From Prochlorococcus marinus str. MIT 9201 (GTDB lineage Bacteria > Cyanobacteriota > Cyanobacteriia > PCC-6307 > Cyanobiaceae), in NCBI RefSeq assembly GCF_000759955.1, contig NZ_JNAL01000017.1, positions 1 to 64,000 of the forward strand: a stretch of DNA of 64,000 nt, given 5' to 3'. Below the pieces are notes generated by a model, which searched no databases, was not told where the DNA came from, and worked only from the letters and a program-made list of their open reading frames with translations. Shown here piece after piece: positions 26,592 through 37,270 of this stretch. The translations under genes and the position numbers were made by a program. How positions within the stretch are numbered: position 1 is the first letter of the stretch; each line of letters begins with the position of its first letter.

Positions 26592-28499
26592 ATGGGTAAG
26601 GTTGTAGGAATTGATTTAGGAACAACTAATAGTTGTGTCGCTGTAATGGAAGGTGGTAAACCTACTGTAATAGCAAATGCTGAGGGTTTCAGAACTACTC
26701 CATCAGTTGTTGCATATACAAAAAATCAAGATCAGCTTGTTGGGCAAATTGCAAAAAGACAAGCTGTGATGAATCCTGAAAATACTTTCTATTCCGCAAA
26801 GCGTTTTGTTGGTAGAAGAGTTGATGAAGTCAATGAAGAATCTAAAGAAGTTAGTTACTCTGTCGAAAAGTCAGGTTCCAGTGTCAAATTAAAATGTCCT
26901 ATTTTAGATAAGCAGTTTTCTCCTGAAGAGGTAAGTTCTCAAGTTTTAAGAAAGTTAGCTGATGATGCGGGTAAATATCTTGGTGAAAAAGTTACACAGG
27001 CTGTAATAACAGTTCCAGCTTATTTTAATGACTCTCAAAGGCAGGCTACAAAAGATGCAGGAAAGATTGCAGGCTTAGAAGTTCTTAGAATCGTTAATGA
27101 GCCAACTGCTGCGGCTTTAGCATATGGGCTGGATAAAGAAAATGAAAAAATACTTGTTTTTGATTTAGGTGGAGGAACATTCGATGTCTCAGTAATTGAA
27201 GCTGGTGATGGAGTTACTGAAGTATTATCCACCTCTGGAGATACCCATCTAGGTGGTGATGATTTTGATAGGTGTATAGTTGATCATTTAGCTAGTACTT
27301 TTAAATCAAATGAGGGAATAGATCTCAGACAAGATAAGCAAGCTTTACAAAGACTCACTGAAGCAGCAGAAAAAGCAAAAATAGAACTCTCAAATGCTAC
27401 TCAAAGTGAAATCAATTTACCTTTTATCACAGCGACTCCTGAGGGACCAAAACATTTGGATTTGAACTTAACTAGAGCAAAGTTCGAAGAATTAGCAGCT
27501 TCTTTAATTGATAGGTGCAAAACTCCAGTAGAGAGAGCAATAAGTGATGCAAAAATCTCTACAAGTGAGATTGATGAAGTTGTAATGGTTGGAGGTTCGT
27601 CCAGAATTCCCGCTGTTTTAGATTTAGTAAAGAAAATCATAGGTAAAGAACCAAATCAAACTGTAAATCCAGACGAGGTAGTTGCTGTTGGAGCTGCAAT
27701 TCAAGGAGGCGTTTTAGCAGGCGAAGTTAAAGATATCTTGTTACTTGATGTTACTCCACTTTCTTTGGGCGTAGAGACTTTAGGGGGAGTAATGACAAAA
27801 ATGATAAATCGAAATACTACTGTACCTACTAAGAAATCTGAAACATATTCAACTGCTGTTGACGGCCAAACAAATGTAGAAATTCATGTCTTACAAGGTG
27901 AAAGAGAAATGGCATCTGATAATAAAAGCTTAGGAACTTTTAGATTGGATGGTATCCCATCAGCTCCAAGAGGAGTTCCCCAAATTGAAGTTACATTTGA
28001 TATTGATGCAAATGGAATTCTTAGCGTCACTGCTAAAGACAAGGGAAGTGGTAAAGAGCAAAGTATTTCTATAACTGGTGCATCGACTTTATCTGATAAT
28101 GAGGTAGAAAAAATGGTCAAAGATGCTGAATCAAATGCATCCGCTGATAAAGAAAAAAGAGAAAAAATTGATTTAAAAAATCAAGCCGAAACTCTTGTAT
28201 ATCAGACAGAAAAGCAACTTGGTGAACTTGGAGATAAAATCGATGCTGCAGCAAAGTCTAAAGTTGAAGAAAAAAGCAATGCTTTAAAGGAGGCAATATC
28301 AAAAGAAGATTATGAATTAATGAAAACACTTCTTGAAGAACTTCAGCAAGAACTGTATGCAGTAGGTTCATCTGTTTATCAGCAACCAGGTAATCAGCCA
28401 CCTTCACCAGGAGCACCGAGCGATTCTGATCAAAGTGATTCAAACGAAAAAGGTGGAGATGATGTAATTGATGCCGACTTTACTGAAACGAAAGATTAA
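26592..28499 (+). CDS. dnaK: Chaperone DnaK (Hsp70)
   Basis: This Hsp70 folds nascent and stress-damaged proteins with DnaJ and GrpE. I start it at ATG 26592 ([20 protein letters not shown]), the usual DnaK start; an in-frame ATG at 26562 with GGAG close by would add ten residues. Signatures include [28 protein letters not shown] and [10 protein letters not shown] in the ATPase domain, and the linker and substrate domain with [16 protein letters not shown]. The C-terminal lid ends in [13 protein letters not shown], the conserved acidic tail. It is probably the main DnaK2-type copy; cyanobacteria usually have several. The stop overlaps the next gene's stop by four bases. Confidence 0.97.
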   Translation: MGKVVGIDLGTTNSCVAVMEGGKPTVIANAEGFRTTPSVVAYTKNQDQLVGQIAKRQAVMNPENTFYSAKRFVGRRVDEVNEESKEVSYSVEKSGSSVKLKCPILDKQFSPEEVSSQVLRKLADDAGKYLGEKVTQAVITVPAYFNDSQRQATKDAGKIAGLEVLRIVNEPTAAALAYGLDKENEKILVFDLGGGTFDVSVIEAGDGVTEVLSTSGDTHLGGDDFDRCIVDHLASTFKSNEGIDLRQDKQALQRLTEAAEKAKIELSNATQSEINLPFITATPEGPKHLDLNLTRAKFEELAASLIDRCKTPVERAISDAKISTSEIDEVVMVGGSSRIPAVLDLVKKIIGKEPNQTVNPDEVVAVGAAIQGGVLAGEVKDILLLDVTPLSLGVETLGGVMTKMINRNTTVPTKKSETYSTAVDGQTNVEIHVLQGEREMASDNKSLGTFRLDGIPSAPRGVPQIEVTFDIDANGILSVTAKDKGSGKEQSISITGASTLSDNEVEKMVKDAESNASADKEKREKIDLKNQAETLVYQTEKQLGELGDKIDAAAKSKVEEKSNALKEAISKEDYELMKTLLEELQQELYAVGSSVYQQPGNQPPSPGAPSDSDQSDSNEKGGDDVIDADFTETKD

Positions 28500-29581
28500 A
28501 AAAGGTAATTCTTAATTTCATTGGCTACCCATTTTGAACAAGCTGGAGCAAGCAAAATTCCATTTTTATAAAAACCTGTACATATAATTAGTCCATCTGT
28601 AAAATTTTTCATTATTGGCGAAGGTTGACCATCTGGTCTTGATCTTATTCCGTACCATTTTTTAGAAATCTTCCCTTTCATCAGCCAATATGGTTTTTTG
28701 TCAAGAAAATTTGTGAGTTTTTCGAATGTATTTTCTTCTGGATTAGTACTATATTCGTCAGTTGATCCAATAATTAACTTATTTTTTGATTTTGGAATTA
28801 TATTTATACCATTTATGTTGAATTGTTTAGGCAGCGATAATAAATTAACCTCTGCTTCATTTATATCAATTTCCATAGCTTGACCCAAGACAGGTTTTAA
28901 TGTGATGTTGGGAGATATTATGCTATCTATTAAATCAACTGCTTTAAGTGAATTGCACAAAATAACCATATCAGATTTGATGTTTTCATTATTTCTTGTT
29001 GTAGAAATCCATTGACTGTTTAATTTTCTGATTTTTACTATTTCTTCTTCTAAAAAATTGATTTTTTTATGTCTTAGACATTTATCTAATGTTTGAAGTA
29101 AAGAAAAAGGATTTATTCTTCCATCTTTGAAGGAGATCATTCCTTTTATATTTTGTGTTTGAAAGGCTTTATTTATATTCTTGATAAATATTGAGTCTTT
29201 TTCTAGAATTTGTAAGTTTTGATCATTATTTTCATAAATAAATTTCTCTAATTTTTTAAACTTTTCTTCATTAGTAGTTAGTTGTATTAATGGTTTTTCG
29301 ATATTTAATTCACTATTAAACTTTTGTAGGAATGTAATCCATTGTGGCCATAATTCAATGCTTTGTTTCCTGAGAGCCCAACTTCTACCTTTTCTTTTTT
29401 GATACATATTACCCATTAGTAAGCCTAAAGCTGCATAGCTACTATTTTGGATTTCAGTTGGATCTATTATCGTTACTTGCAAACCTAATTCTGATAATTC
29501 TAAGGCGTTAAATTTTCCAATAATCCCTGATCCAATAATAACTATGTGTGCTTTTTGCAAATTTTCTTTTAAGCTTTTCAT
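28496..29581 (-). CDS. FAD-dependent oxidoreductase, DAO/ThiO-like
   Basis: This 361-residue protein of the D-amino-acid oxidase superfamily begins with a Rossmann FAD motif, [20 protein letters not shown] (12-31). It has the family's inner strand [12 protein letters not shown] near 48. The C-terminal FAD region runs [12 protein letters not shown] and [21 protein letters not shown] (about 311-350). The latter resembles glycine oxidase ThiO, which supplies iminoglycine for thiamine thiazole, but substrate residues cannot be checked here. It lies tail-to-tail with dnaK and diverges from purU. Confidence 0.8.
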   Translation of the reverse strand: MKSLKENLQKAHIVIIGSGIIGKFNALELSELGLQVTIIDPTEIQNSSYAALGLLMGNMYQKRKGRSWALRKQSIELWPQWITFLQKFNSELNIEKPLIQLTTNEEKFKKLEKFIYENNDQNLQILEKDSIFIKNINKAFQTQNIKGMISFKDGRINPFSLLQTLDKCLRHKKINFLEEEIVKIRKLNSQWISTTRNNENIKSDMVILCNSLKAVDLIDSIISPNITLKPVLGQAMEIDINEAEVNLLSLPKQFNINGINIIPKSKNKLIIGSTDEYSTNPEENTFEKLTNFLDKKPYWLMKGKISKKWYGIRSRPDGQPSPIMKNFTDGLIICTGFYKNGILLAPACSKWVANEIKNYLF

Positions 29582-29629
29582 TGATATATTAGAAATACTG
29601 CTTTATTTGACTAAATAGTTAAAGATTTT

Positions 29630-30484
29630 TTGGAACATCCTTCAATTATATTCAAAATTGTTTGTCCCGATCGTCCTGGTCTTGTAAGTTTACTTACAAG
29701 TTGGATTTCAAATTACGGTGGCAACATAAAACATTCTGATCATCATACAGATCAAGATGCGGGTTTGTTTCTTAGTCGAATTGAATGGAATAGTAACAAT
29801 GCCTCTTTTAATAGAGATGAAATTTATAAAGAATTTGAAAAAATTGCATACGAAGTCAATGGAAAATTTAATGTAAATTATTCTGATGAAATTCCAAATG
29901 TTGCTATTTTTGTGAGTAAACAAAATCATTGTTTGATTGATTTACTTTGGCGAGTAAGAAATGGAGAACTCAAAATGAAAGTCCCGTTAATAATTTCAAA
30001 TCATTCTGATCTTGAAAATATTGCAAATGACTTTAACGCAAAATTTGTTCATTTTGATACCTTTAATACAGATAAATCTATTGTTGAAGATCAATTTTTA
30101 AATTTACTAAAAGAATATGAAATTGATCTTGTTGTATTAGCTAAATATATGCAAATTTTGAGTGACTCTTTTTTAAAAAAGTTTTCTTCAATAATAAATA
30201 TTCACCATTCTTTCTTACCTGCATTTAAGGGTGGGCAACCATATCATCGAGCATGGAAGAGAGGCGTTAAATTAATCGGTGCTACTGCTCACTATGTTAC
30301 TGAAGATCTTGATGAAGGCCCGATAATTGAGCAATGTACAGTTAATGTAAGTCATAGGGATGAAGTTGATGATTTGATTAGAAAAGGAAGAGATATTGAA
30401 AGAATTGCTTTAGCAAGAGCAGTTAGATTACATCTGAATCATCAAGTATTTGTATATAACAGCAAAACTGCTGTTTTTGATTGA
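29630..30484 (+). CDS. purU: Formyltetrahydrofolate deformylase
   Basis: PurU hydrolyses 10-formyl-THF to THF and formate and balances the one-carbon pool. The 284-residue protein opens with an ACT domain (FKIVCPDRPGLVSLLTSWIS). The formyltransferase-like catalytic domain contains the Asn-His-Asp residues in INIHHSFLPAFKGGQPYHRAW and ATAHYVTEDLDEGPII. The start is TTG at 29630, which gives the normal family N-terminus; no ATG is available nearby. It diverges from the FAD oxidoreductase gene. Confidence 0.94.
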   Translation: MEHPSIIFKIVCPDRPGLVSLLTSWISNYGGNIKHSDHHTDQDAGLFLSRIEWNSNNASFNRDEIYKEFEKIAYEVNGKFNVNYSDEIPNVAIFVSKQNHCLIDLLWRVRNGELKMKVPLIISNHSDLENIANDFNAKFVHFDTFNTDKSIVEDQFLNLLKEYEIDLVVLAKYMQILSDSFLKKFSSIINIHHSFLPAFKGGQPYHRAWKRGVKLIGATAHYVTEDLDEGPIIEQCTVNVSHRDEVDDLIRKGRDIERIALARAVRLHLNHQVFVYNSKTAVFD

Positions 30485-30494
30485 AGATATTTTC

Positions 30495-31853
30495 TTAGTC
30501 CTCTAATTCTATTTGTATTTGTCTTTCATAAATTGATTCTTCATTAAAAGCTCTTGCTATCAAGAAACTGGCAATGCAGCTGATTAATACAGGTTTCATT
30601 ATTAATAAATTTTTTGTTAAAGCAAAAGCTAAAAACATTGCTGTTATTGGTGTTCGCGAACATCCTGCTACGAATGCTCCCATTCCAGCAAAAATGTATG
30701 TACTAGGTGCATGTCCTGTAGCTATTTCCACCAAACTCCCCATTATTAGTCCGATTGACCCTCCCAAAGTAAGCATTGGATAGAACAATCCTCCAGGAGC
30801 CCCAGATGCTGCAGCTAAACCTGTCGTGATAAATAATACTAAAACTGCTAACAAAGCAATTCCAATACTTGTATTTTGTTCAGCTATTATTTTTTGTAAT
30901 TCATCTAAATTATGAAATGTACTGGGTAAACAAGAATAGATACTTCCTAAAATAAGTCCACAGATACTCATTTTTAAAACAAATTTATTTTTATACCACT
31001 TTTTCCCAAGATTTTGCATTAACAAAACATATCTGCTGTACAATTCTGCAAACATTCCAATAATTATTCCTAGTAAAACTAGATAAATAAAATCTATAGG
31101 TAAGAAAAAAACTGATGGGTCATATTCTTTTTGGATTAAAAATCCGAGGTTAAAATCAAAGCCTCCTGCTTTAGGATCTAAACCTAAGGCTTGAATAATA
31201 TCAGCAGATGAATCTGCGATGAAAGTTGTGATTACTACTAGTAGCAAAATTACTGGTCTAGCAGAGTTTAATAACTCTTCTATTGCATAGATAAATCCTC
31301 CTAATGGGGCGCTAAATACTGCAGCTATTCCAGCACCACCACCTGCTGCTACTATTACTCTTCTGAAAGCTGTAGGAGCTTTGAGCCATTTGGCCATTTG
31401 CCAAGCTACTGATCCTCCCATTTGAACTGATGGACCTTCGGGACCCAAAGGGAATCCACTACCAATTGCAACAATTCCTGATATGAGCTTTACTAATCCT
31501 ACTTTTAAATTCATTGGAACTTTTTTATGCCTTAAGAACCCCATGATTTGACTCACACCTGAACCTTTTGCAGCAGGTGCTATATTTTTGATCAAATATC
31601 CTGCAATTGCTCCTCCAAAAGCTCCAAAAATAGGTAAGACCGCAATAGATGGGAATTGGTCTAATAATGCTAATCTCCAATTATTAATAAAGTAAATTCC
31701 AGTTTTAAAAAATATGCTTGTAATTGAGGCCCCTAAACCTGTTAATAAGAGCGAAAAGACAACGACTAGAGATCTTTGTTTTAATAATTTTTTGATGGTA
31801 CGAGAAGAATTATTACTTGTTTTTTGAATATTATCTTTTATAAGGTTTGGCAT
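30495..31853 (-). CDS. ClC-family chloride channel or H+/Cl- antiporter
   Basis: This 452-residue polytopic membrane protein carries the ClC selectivity motifs: GSGVSQI (97-103), GFPLGPEGPSVQ (133-144, with gating Glu139) and GAPGGLFYPMLTLG near 352. The AIEELLNSARP segment keeps the Glu that, in ClC-ec1-like proteins, marks proton-coupled antiporters, so exchange rather than channel activity is plausible. Roughly ten to twelve hydrophobic stretches span residues 28-440. There is no CBS domain. It is separated from acnB by nine bases and is probably co-transcribed with it. Confidence 0.93.
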   Translation of the reverse strand: MPNLIKDNIQKTSNNSSRTIKKLLKQRSLVVVFSLLLTGLGASITSIFFKTGIYFINNWRLALLDQFPSIAVLPIFGAFGGAIAGYLIKNIAPAAKGSGVSQIMGFLRHKKVPMNLKVGLVKLISGIVAIGSGFPLGPEGPSVQMGGSVAWQMAKWLKAPTAFRRVIVAAGGGAGIAAVFSAPLGGFIYAIEELLNSARPVILLLVVITTFIADSSADIIQALGLDPKAGGFDFNLGFLIQKEYDPSVFFLPIDFIYLVLLGIIIGMFAELYSRYVLLMQNLGKKWYKNKFVLKMSICGLILGSIYSCLPSTFHNLDELQKIIAEQNTSIGIALLAVLVLFITTGLAAASGAPGGLFYPMLTLGGSIGLIMGSLVEIATGHAPSTYIFAGMGAFVAGCSRTPITAMFLAFALTKNLLIMKPVLISCIASFLIARAFNEESIYERQIQIELED

Positions 31854-31862
31854 GGTTCATGA

Positions 31863-34436
31863 TTACTTTGACAAGCTGAAATCGTTTATTTCATCAAATT
31901 GAAGATAACGATAAAGTTCTTTTGAATATGGATTAATTTTATTTTTAGTAATATCCTGATATTCTTCTTTTTCAGGTATTTTTCCAAGCAGTGCACAAAC
32001 TGCTGCTAATTCTGCACTACCTAAAAATACTTGCGCATTTTTGCCAAGTCTATTGTCAAAATTTCTTGTACTGGTAGAAAATACTATAGAACCTTCATCT
32101 ACTCTAGCTTGATTTCCCATACATAAAGAACAGCCTGGCAATTCTAGTCTTGCACCACATTCTTCGAATATTTTATAGTAGCCTTCAGCTTTTAAAGTTT
32201 CTTCATCCATTTTTGTTGGTGGACAAATCCATAATTTGGCTTTTAAATTTTGTACTCCTTCAAGAACTTTCGCAGCTGCCCTGTAATGACCAATATTTGT
32301 CATGCAAGAACCTATAAAAACTTCGTCAATATTTGTATTTGCAACATCCGTGATTTCTTTTACATTATCTGGATCATTGGGGCAAGCAACTATAGGTTGT
32401 GTTACTTTTGCTAAATCAATTTCAATGATTTCTTCATACTGAGCATTTGAATCTGGTTGAATTAATGATGGTTTTTTTAACCAATTTTTCATATCATTTA
32501 TTCTTCTTGAAATCGATTTTGAATCTTCATAATTGCTCTCGATCATTTTTTCTAACAGGCAAATATTGCTTTTTAAGTATTCTTGAACAGTTTCTTGTGA
32601 TAAAAGTATTGTGCTACCAGCGCATGAGCGTTCTGCGGTAGCATCAGTAAGTTCAAAAGCTTGTTCAAGTTTTAGCTTTGGTAATCCTTCAATCTCCATA
32701 ATTTTCCCGTTGAATATATTTTTCTTATTTTCTTTCTCAACAGTTAAGAGTCCTTTTTTAATTGCGAAGAGAGGGATTGCATTTACTAAATCTCTAAGAG
32801 TAATTCCTGGTAATAATTCTCCCTTAAATTTAACCAGCACAGATTCCGGCATATTTAATGGCATTGATCCTATTGCAGCGGCAAAGGCAACAATGCCCGA
32901 GCCTCCAGGAAATGAAATACCAAGAGGAAATCTTGTATGACTATCTCCACCTGTGCCAACAGTATCAGGAAGAAGCATTCTGTTAAGCCAGCTATGTATT
33001 ATGCCGTCTCCAGGCTTAAGAGCTACTCCACCTCTTTGAGATATAAAATCAGGTAATTCTTTATGGGTAATTAAATCTACTGGTTTAGGATATGCAGCTG
33101 TATGACAAAAACTTTGCATCACTAAATCTGCTGTAAATCCTAAACAAGCTAGTTCTTTTAGTTCATCTCTAGTCATTGGCCCAGTAGTATCTTGACTGCC
33201 AACTGTGGTCATAATTGGCTCACAGGTCATTCCTGGCCTAACTCCATCTAAACCGCATGCTTTTCCTACTATTTTTTGAGCTTGGGTAAAGCCGGCACTA
33301 CTTTCTGTTGGATTTTGTGGTCTGGTAAATATTTCACTTGGTTGATAATCTAATTTGTTTCTAATTTTGTCTGTAAGAGATCTTCCAATCATAAGATTAA
33401 TTCTTCCGCCAGCTTGAATTTCATCAGTAAGAGTTGATGGATACAAGTCGAATTTGCTTATCAATTCTTCAGTATTTGAATCTTTTTCAATTTTCTTAAT
33501 AATGCCTTTATGAGGATATATTTTAATAACATCTCCTGTTTTCATATGAGATACGTCAGCTTCTATAGGTAAAGCTCCTGAATCTTGTGCAGTATTAAAG
33601 AAAATTGGAGCTATTTTGCTACCAATTATTATTCCACCTGTTTTTTTGTTTGGAACAAAAGCGATATCTTCTCCTATATGCCAAATGAGTGAATTAATAG
33701 CAGATTTTCTAGAACTCCCTGTTCCAATAACATCTCCAACATAAGCTATAGGTAAATTTTGTTTTTTTAAATTATCAAGAATCCTTAGGCCATCAGGTTT
33801 TTTAAATTCCAACATAGCTAATGCATGCATTGGAATATCCGGGCGCGTTGTTGCATGTACAGCTGGAGATAAGTCGTCTGTATTTGTCTCACCGTCAACT
33901 TTAAATACTAAACACGTAATTTCTTTCTCAAGAACTTTTTTATTAATGAACCATTCTGCATTTGCCCAACTATTTACAACCTCTTTTGCATAAATATTAT
34001 TTTGAGATAATTCATAAATTTCATTAGCTGCGTCGTAAACAAGAATAATATTTTTCAAAACTTCTGCTGCTTTTTTCGCAAATAAACTATTTTTTCCTTT
34101 AAGAATTTCAACCAAGGAATTTACATTGTATCCGCCTATCATTGTTCCTAGTATTTCAATTGCTTTTTCGGGATTTATTGATTTGCAATATTTTTCGGAA
34201 TTAACAATTGCCGTAAGCCAGCTCGCTTTTACATAAGCAGCCTCATCAACTCCTGGTGGTACTCTATTTATTAGTAAATCAAGTAAATAAGATGAATTGT
34301 AAGTACTATCTTGCTCTAATAATTTTGTAATACAATTTGTTTGCTCAGCATTTAAAGGTAAAGGAGGTATACCTTTGGCAGCTCTCTCAGCTACGTGATC
34401 TGCATAATCTTTTAGCAATGTTTCCAAATTCTTCAT
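31863..34436 (-). CDS. acnB: Aconitate hydratase B
   Basis: AcnB isomerises citrate to isocitrate through cis-aconitate and may also act on 2-methylcitrate-derived substrates. The 857-residue length and domain order fit AcnB rather than AcnA, with the helical HEAT-like N-terminal domain (residues 1-160) first. Cluster ligands are visible as the Cys in FIGSCMTNIGHYRAA near residue 710 and the CxxC in LELPGCSLCMGNQ near 770. QDTTGPMTRDELKELACLGF near 417 and GGDSHTRFPLGISFPGGSG near 500 are further signatures. In this group it serves the incomplete or shunted TCA cycle that delivers 2-oxoglutarate. Confidence 0.96.
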   Translation of the reverse strand: MKNLETLLKDYADHVAERAAKGIPPLPLNAEQTNCITKLLEQDSTYNSSYLLDLLINRVPPGVDEAAYVKASWLTAIVNSEKYCKSINPEKAIEILGTMIGGYNVNSLVEILKGKNSLFAKKAAEVLKNIILVYDAANEIYELSQNNIYAKEVVNSWANAEWFINKKVLEKEITCLVFKVDGETNTDDLSPAVHATTRPDIPMHALAMLEFKKPDGLRILDNLKKQNLPIAYVGDVIGTGSSRKSAINSLIWHIGEDIAFVPNKKTGGIIIGSKIAPIFFNTAQDSGALPIEADVSHMKTGDVIKIYPHKGIIKKIEKDSNTEELISKFDLYPSTLTDEIQAGGRINLMIGRSLTDKIRNKLDYQPSEIFTRPQNPTESSAGFTQAQKIVGKACGLDGVRPGMTCEPIMTTVGSQDTTGPMTRDELKELACLGFTADLVMQSFCHTAAYPKPVDLITHKELPDFISQRGGVALKPGDGIIHSWLNRMLLPDTVGTGGDSHTRFPLGISFPGGSGIVAFAAAIGSMPLNMPESVLVKFKGELLPGITLRDLVNAIPLFAIKKGLLTVEKENKKNIFNGKIMEIEGLPKLKLEQAFELTDATAERSCAGSTILLSQETVQEYLKSNICLLEKMIESNYEDSKSISRRINDMKNWLKKPSLIQPDSNAQYEEIIEIDLAKVTQPIVACPNDPDNVKEITDVANTNIDEVFIGSCMTNIGHYRAAAKVLEGVQNLKAKLWICPPTKMDEETLKAEGYYKIFEECGARLELPGCSLCMGNQARVDEGSIVFSTSTRNFDNRLGKNAQVFLGSAELAAVCALLGKIPEKEEYQDITKNKINPYSKELYRYLQFDEINDFSLSK

Positions 34437-34529
34437 TAGTAAGGTTTAATGCCTAATCTATTGTTATTTTTAATATTGAAAAGGAGAGTATTCATAAATG
34501 CTTTTTTAAATATTCAAACATCTTAATCA

Positions 34530-35597
34530 ATGACGACATCATCAAATAATTCAGCTTTAGAAAAGACATCAGATTTACATGTTGTTGAAACACGTCCATT
34601 AATACCTCCAAGCAGATTACATAATGATATACCTTTAGATCACGCCTCTGCTAATACAGTATCTAAAACAAGAAGATCGATACAAAATATTTTGCATCAT
34701 AATGATCAAAAGCTTTTAGTTATTGTGGGTCCTTGTTCAATTCATGATCTTGAGGCGGCAAAGGAATATTCAAAATATATTAAAAATTTTCGAGAAATTT
34801 ATAAAGATAAATTAGAAATAATCATGAGAGTATATTTTGAAAAACCAAGAACAACTATTGGTTGGAAGGGCTTAATAAATGATCCTCATCTAGATGATTC
34901 TTATGATATTAATACTGGTTTAAGAAGGGCAAGAAGTTTGCTTTCATATTTAGCAACTCGTGGTATACCTTCTGCTACAGAATTACTGGATCCAATTGTT
35001 CCTCAATACATCGCCGATTTAATAAGTTGGACTGCTATAGGTGCGAGGACTACAGAAAGTCAAACTCATAGGGAAATGGCATCAGGATTATCAATGCCTA
35101 TAGGTTTTAAAAATGGAACGGATGGTTCTTTTACTACTGCAATTAATGCAATGGAGTCAGCCTCAAAATCTCATCATTTCTTAGGTGTAAATGAAAATGG
35201 AATGGCTTCTATAGTTAATACTACGGGAAATCCAGATGGACATATAGTACTAAGGGGCGGTTCAAAAGGCCCAAATTATGAAAATGATCATGTTAAAAGA
35301 ATTTCAGCTGAATTGAGGCAATGTAATCTTCCCCATAAAGTTATGATTGATTGTAGTCATGGAAATTCCAATAAAGACTTCCGAAAACAATCGGAAGTGC
35401 TTAAAAATATAGCTTCTCAAATAAGTAATGGTGAAAAAAATATTTTAGGAGTTATGCTTGAAAGTCATTTGAAGGAAGGAAATCAAAAACTTTTAAAAAA
35501 AGAAGATCTCCAGTTTGGCAGAAGCATTACAGATGCTTGTATAAGTATAGAAACAACAAAAGAATTGCTTGCTACTTTATATAGTTCACTTAGCTAG
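34530..35597 (+). CDS. aroG: 3-deoxy-7-phosphoheptulonate synthase, class I
   Basis: DAHP synthase condenses phosphoenolpyruvate and erythrose-4-phosphate, the entry step of the shikimate pathway. The 355-residue protein is of the AroF/G/H type. It has LVIVGPCSIHDLEAAKEY near residue 67, YFEKPRTTIGWKGLINDP near 107, ARTTESQTHREMASGLSMPIG near 171-191, and IDCSHGNSNKD near 271. The allosteric type cannot be read from the sequence, so aroG is used as a generic symbol. The start is ATG 34530. Its last eight bases overlap the following gene on the other strand. Confidence 0.93.
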   Translation: MTTSSNNSALEKTSDLHVVETRPLIPPSRLHNDIPLDHASANTVSKTRRSIQNILHHNDQKLLVIVGPCSIHDLEAAKEYSKYIKNFREIYKDKLEIIMRVYFEKPRTTIGWKGLINDPHLDDSYDINTGLRRARSLLSYLATRGIPSATELLDPIVPQYIADLISWTAIGARTTESQTHREMASGLSMPIGFKNGTDGSFTTAINAMESASKSHHFLGVNENGMASIVNTTGNPDGHIVLRGGSKGPNYENDHVKRISAELRQCNLPHKVMIDCSHGNSNKDFRKQSEVLKNIASQISNGEKNILGVMLESHLKEGNQKLLKKEDLQFGRSITDACISIETTKELLATLYSSLS

Positions 35598-36231
35598 TTA
35601 TAAAAAAATTAAAAAATAGTGCCGAAGAAATCGGAACAATGAAATTATCTATCCCTAAAACACTAAATTGTTCTAGTAAAGTCGCAAAAAAAGCTATTGT
35701 AAGATAATTTAAATTTAAATTATTTTGCTGGGCGTATCCTATTGAGCAAACTACTATCAAACTTGTTAAAAACATTGTAATAGTTCCAAACAAAGATTTC
35801 TTTTGGTTAAAAAAAATCCAACTCTTTGAATTAAAGCTTTTTCCTATTAACCCAGCTAATCCATCTCCAAAAGTCATTATGAAAAATCCACTAATTAATG
35901 CATATGGATCTTTTTCCCAGAAAAGATAAATCAAAATAAATAAACTTAGACAATAAAATAATGTTCCATAACTCTTTCTTTCAACATCCTCAATTGTTGG
36001 AAATAATTTATAGGTGTAATTGATGAAAACCATTAATGAAACAATTCCCGTAAAAATTAGAGCAAAGTTTTGATTAATTTTTAAAAATTGAGCAATTGGT
36101 ATTAAAGGTCCTATTCCAATATGTATTATTTTTCTAACGATTTCTTTGCTATTCTGATTATATTTTTTAAAAACTATTGAGATTAAAAAAATTGACAATA
36201 AATATAATAAAATTACAGTAAATTTTATCAA
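35590..36231 (-). CDS. Dolichol/phytol kinase-like membrane protein (VTE5/SEC59 family)
   Basis: This 213-residue polytopic protein has five to six hydrophobic segments. It shows the family pattern EIVRKIIHIGIGPLIPIAQ near 30-48, VERKSYGTLFYCLSLF near 83, the metal/nucleotide motif TFGDGLAGLIGKSF near 119-132, KKSLFGTITMF near 144 and LGIDNFIVPI near 192. Cyanobacterial and plant relatives are CTP-dependent phytol kinases that recycle phytol from chlorophyll for tocopherol or phylloquinone. The exact polyprenol substrate here is inference. It follows the sigma factor gene by five bases. Confidence 0.82.
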   Translation of the reverse strand: MIKFTVILLYLLSIFLISIVFKKYNQNSKEIVRKIIHIGIGPLIPIAQFLKINQNFALIFTGIVSLMVFINYTYKLFPTIEDVERKSYGTLFYCLSLFILIYLFWEKDPYALISGFFIMTFGDGLAGLIGKSFNSKSWIFFNQKKSLFGTITMFLTSLIVVCSIGYAQQNNLNLNYLTIAFFATLLEQFSVLGIDNFIVPISSALFFNFFITS

Positions 36232-36236
36232 TTTAG

Positions 36237-37256
36237 TTATGCTGCTTTTTGATGAGTTGTCATTACTCTAAGTTTTAATATTGCTTTAGCTTCTAGTTGC
36301 CTCACTCTTTCTCGTGAAACATTAATTTGTCTTCCTATTTCTGCGAGTGTCAATGGCTCTTCACCATCTAAGCCAAATCTAAGTTTCATTATTTTTTGTT
36401 CTCTTTCATTTAATTGAGAAAGCCAAGTTCCTAAATGTTCTTTTTGAATAGTTCTATCCATGCCTTCCATAGGCTCTTCACAGTTTGGATCAGGTATTAG
36501 TTCACCAAGAGTACTTCTATCTTCTTCGCCTCTTGCGTGAGCATCTAGAGAAGCGCAAGGAGCACTTTGCGAAATTAAATCTTCTAAATCTTTTTGATCA
36601 ATTCCCATTTCGGTTGCCATTTCCAATCTGGTAGGTTGTCTACCAAATTTGTGTGATAATTCTCTAGAGACTCTTCTCATTTTGGATAGTTTTTCACTTA
36701 TGTGAATAGGCAAACGGATTGTTCTTGCACTGTTATCAATAGCCCTTGTCATTCCTTGCCTAATCCACCAGTAAGCATAAGTTGAGAATTTATATCCCAT
36801 AGCAGGATCAAATTTATCTACAGCTCTTTCAAGGCCAATAGCTCCTTCCTGGACAAGATCTAATAATTCAAGCCCTTGGTTTTGGTATTTTTTTGCAACT
36901 GAGACAACAAGTCTTAGATTAGCTGCCATCATTCTATCTCTGGCTCTTTTGCCAATCTTAATTTGATAAAGATTTCGTTGCGTTCTGTCAGTTTCAGGAA
37001 TTTGTAGCAACTTTTTCATGTTCTGAACATGATGAGCTAACTCTATTTCCTCTGCTGGAGTCAATAGGGGTACTCTTCCAATGCTACTTAAGTAATAGCC
37101 AATAGAATCTGAAGCGAGTCTGCCAGATTTTTTTTGGCTTTGTTTTGCTGTAAGACTGGATTTTGATTTGCGAGATTTACCCGCAGTGTTTGGTAATCTA
37201 GGCTCATCAAAATTTTTATCTGAAGAGCTTTTCGCAGATTCCAGAGGGATCCCCAT
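36237..37256 (-). CDS. Group 2 sigma-70 RNA polymerase sigma factor
   Basis: The 339-residue protein has the full set of sigma-70 regions. Region 1.2 begins at about 50-80 (DSIGYYLSSIGRVPLLTPAEEIELA), region 2 includes AANLRLVVSVAKKYQNQGLELLDLVQEGAIGL, FSTYAYWWIRQGMTRAI and the -10 reader, and region 3 follows. Region 4 ends with LTLAEIGRQINVSRERVRQLEAKAILKLR, the helix-turn-helix that reads the -35. It lacks the long acidic N-terminal domain expected of a principal sigma, which fits a group 2 alternative factor of the kind cyanobacteria use for light and stress responses. ATG at 37256 sits eight bases from a perfect Shine-Dalgarno; GTG at 37259 is possible. Confidence 0.9.
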   Translation of the reverse strand: MGIPLESAKSSSDKNFDEPRLPNTAGKSRKSKSSLTAKQSQKKSGRLASDSIGYYLSSIGRVPLLTPAEEIELAHHVQNMKKLLQIPETDRTQRNLYQIKIGKRARDRMMAANLRLVVSVAKKYQNQGLELLDLVQEGAIGLERAVDKFDPAMGYKFSTYAYWWIRQGMTRAIDNSARTIRLPIHISEKLSKMRRVSRELSHKFGRQPTRLEMATEMGIDQKDLEDLISQSAPCASLDAHARGEEDRSTLGELIPDPNCEEPMEGMDRTIQKEHLGTWLSQLNEREQKIMKLRFGLDGEEPLTLAEIGRQINVSRERVRQLEAKAILKLRVMTTHQKAA

Positions 37257-37264
37257 CACCCTGG

Positions 37265-37270
37265 CCTCCT
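37265..37270 (-). promoter_or_regulatory. Perfect Shine-Dalgarno of the sigma factor gene
   Basis: Read on the minus strand, AGGAGG (37270-37265) is followed by CCAGG, GTG and ATG, putting the ATG at an optimal eight-base spacing. It is the strongest ribosome binding site I noticed in the window. Confidence 0.8.
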
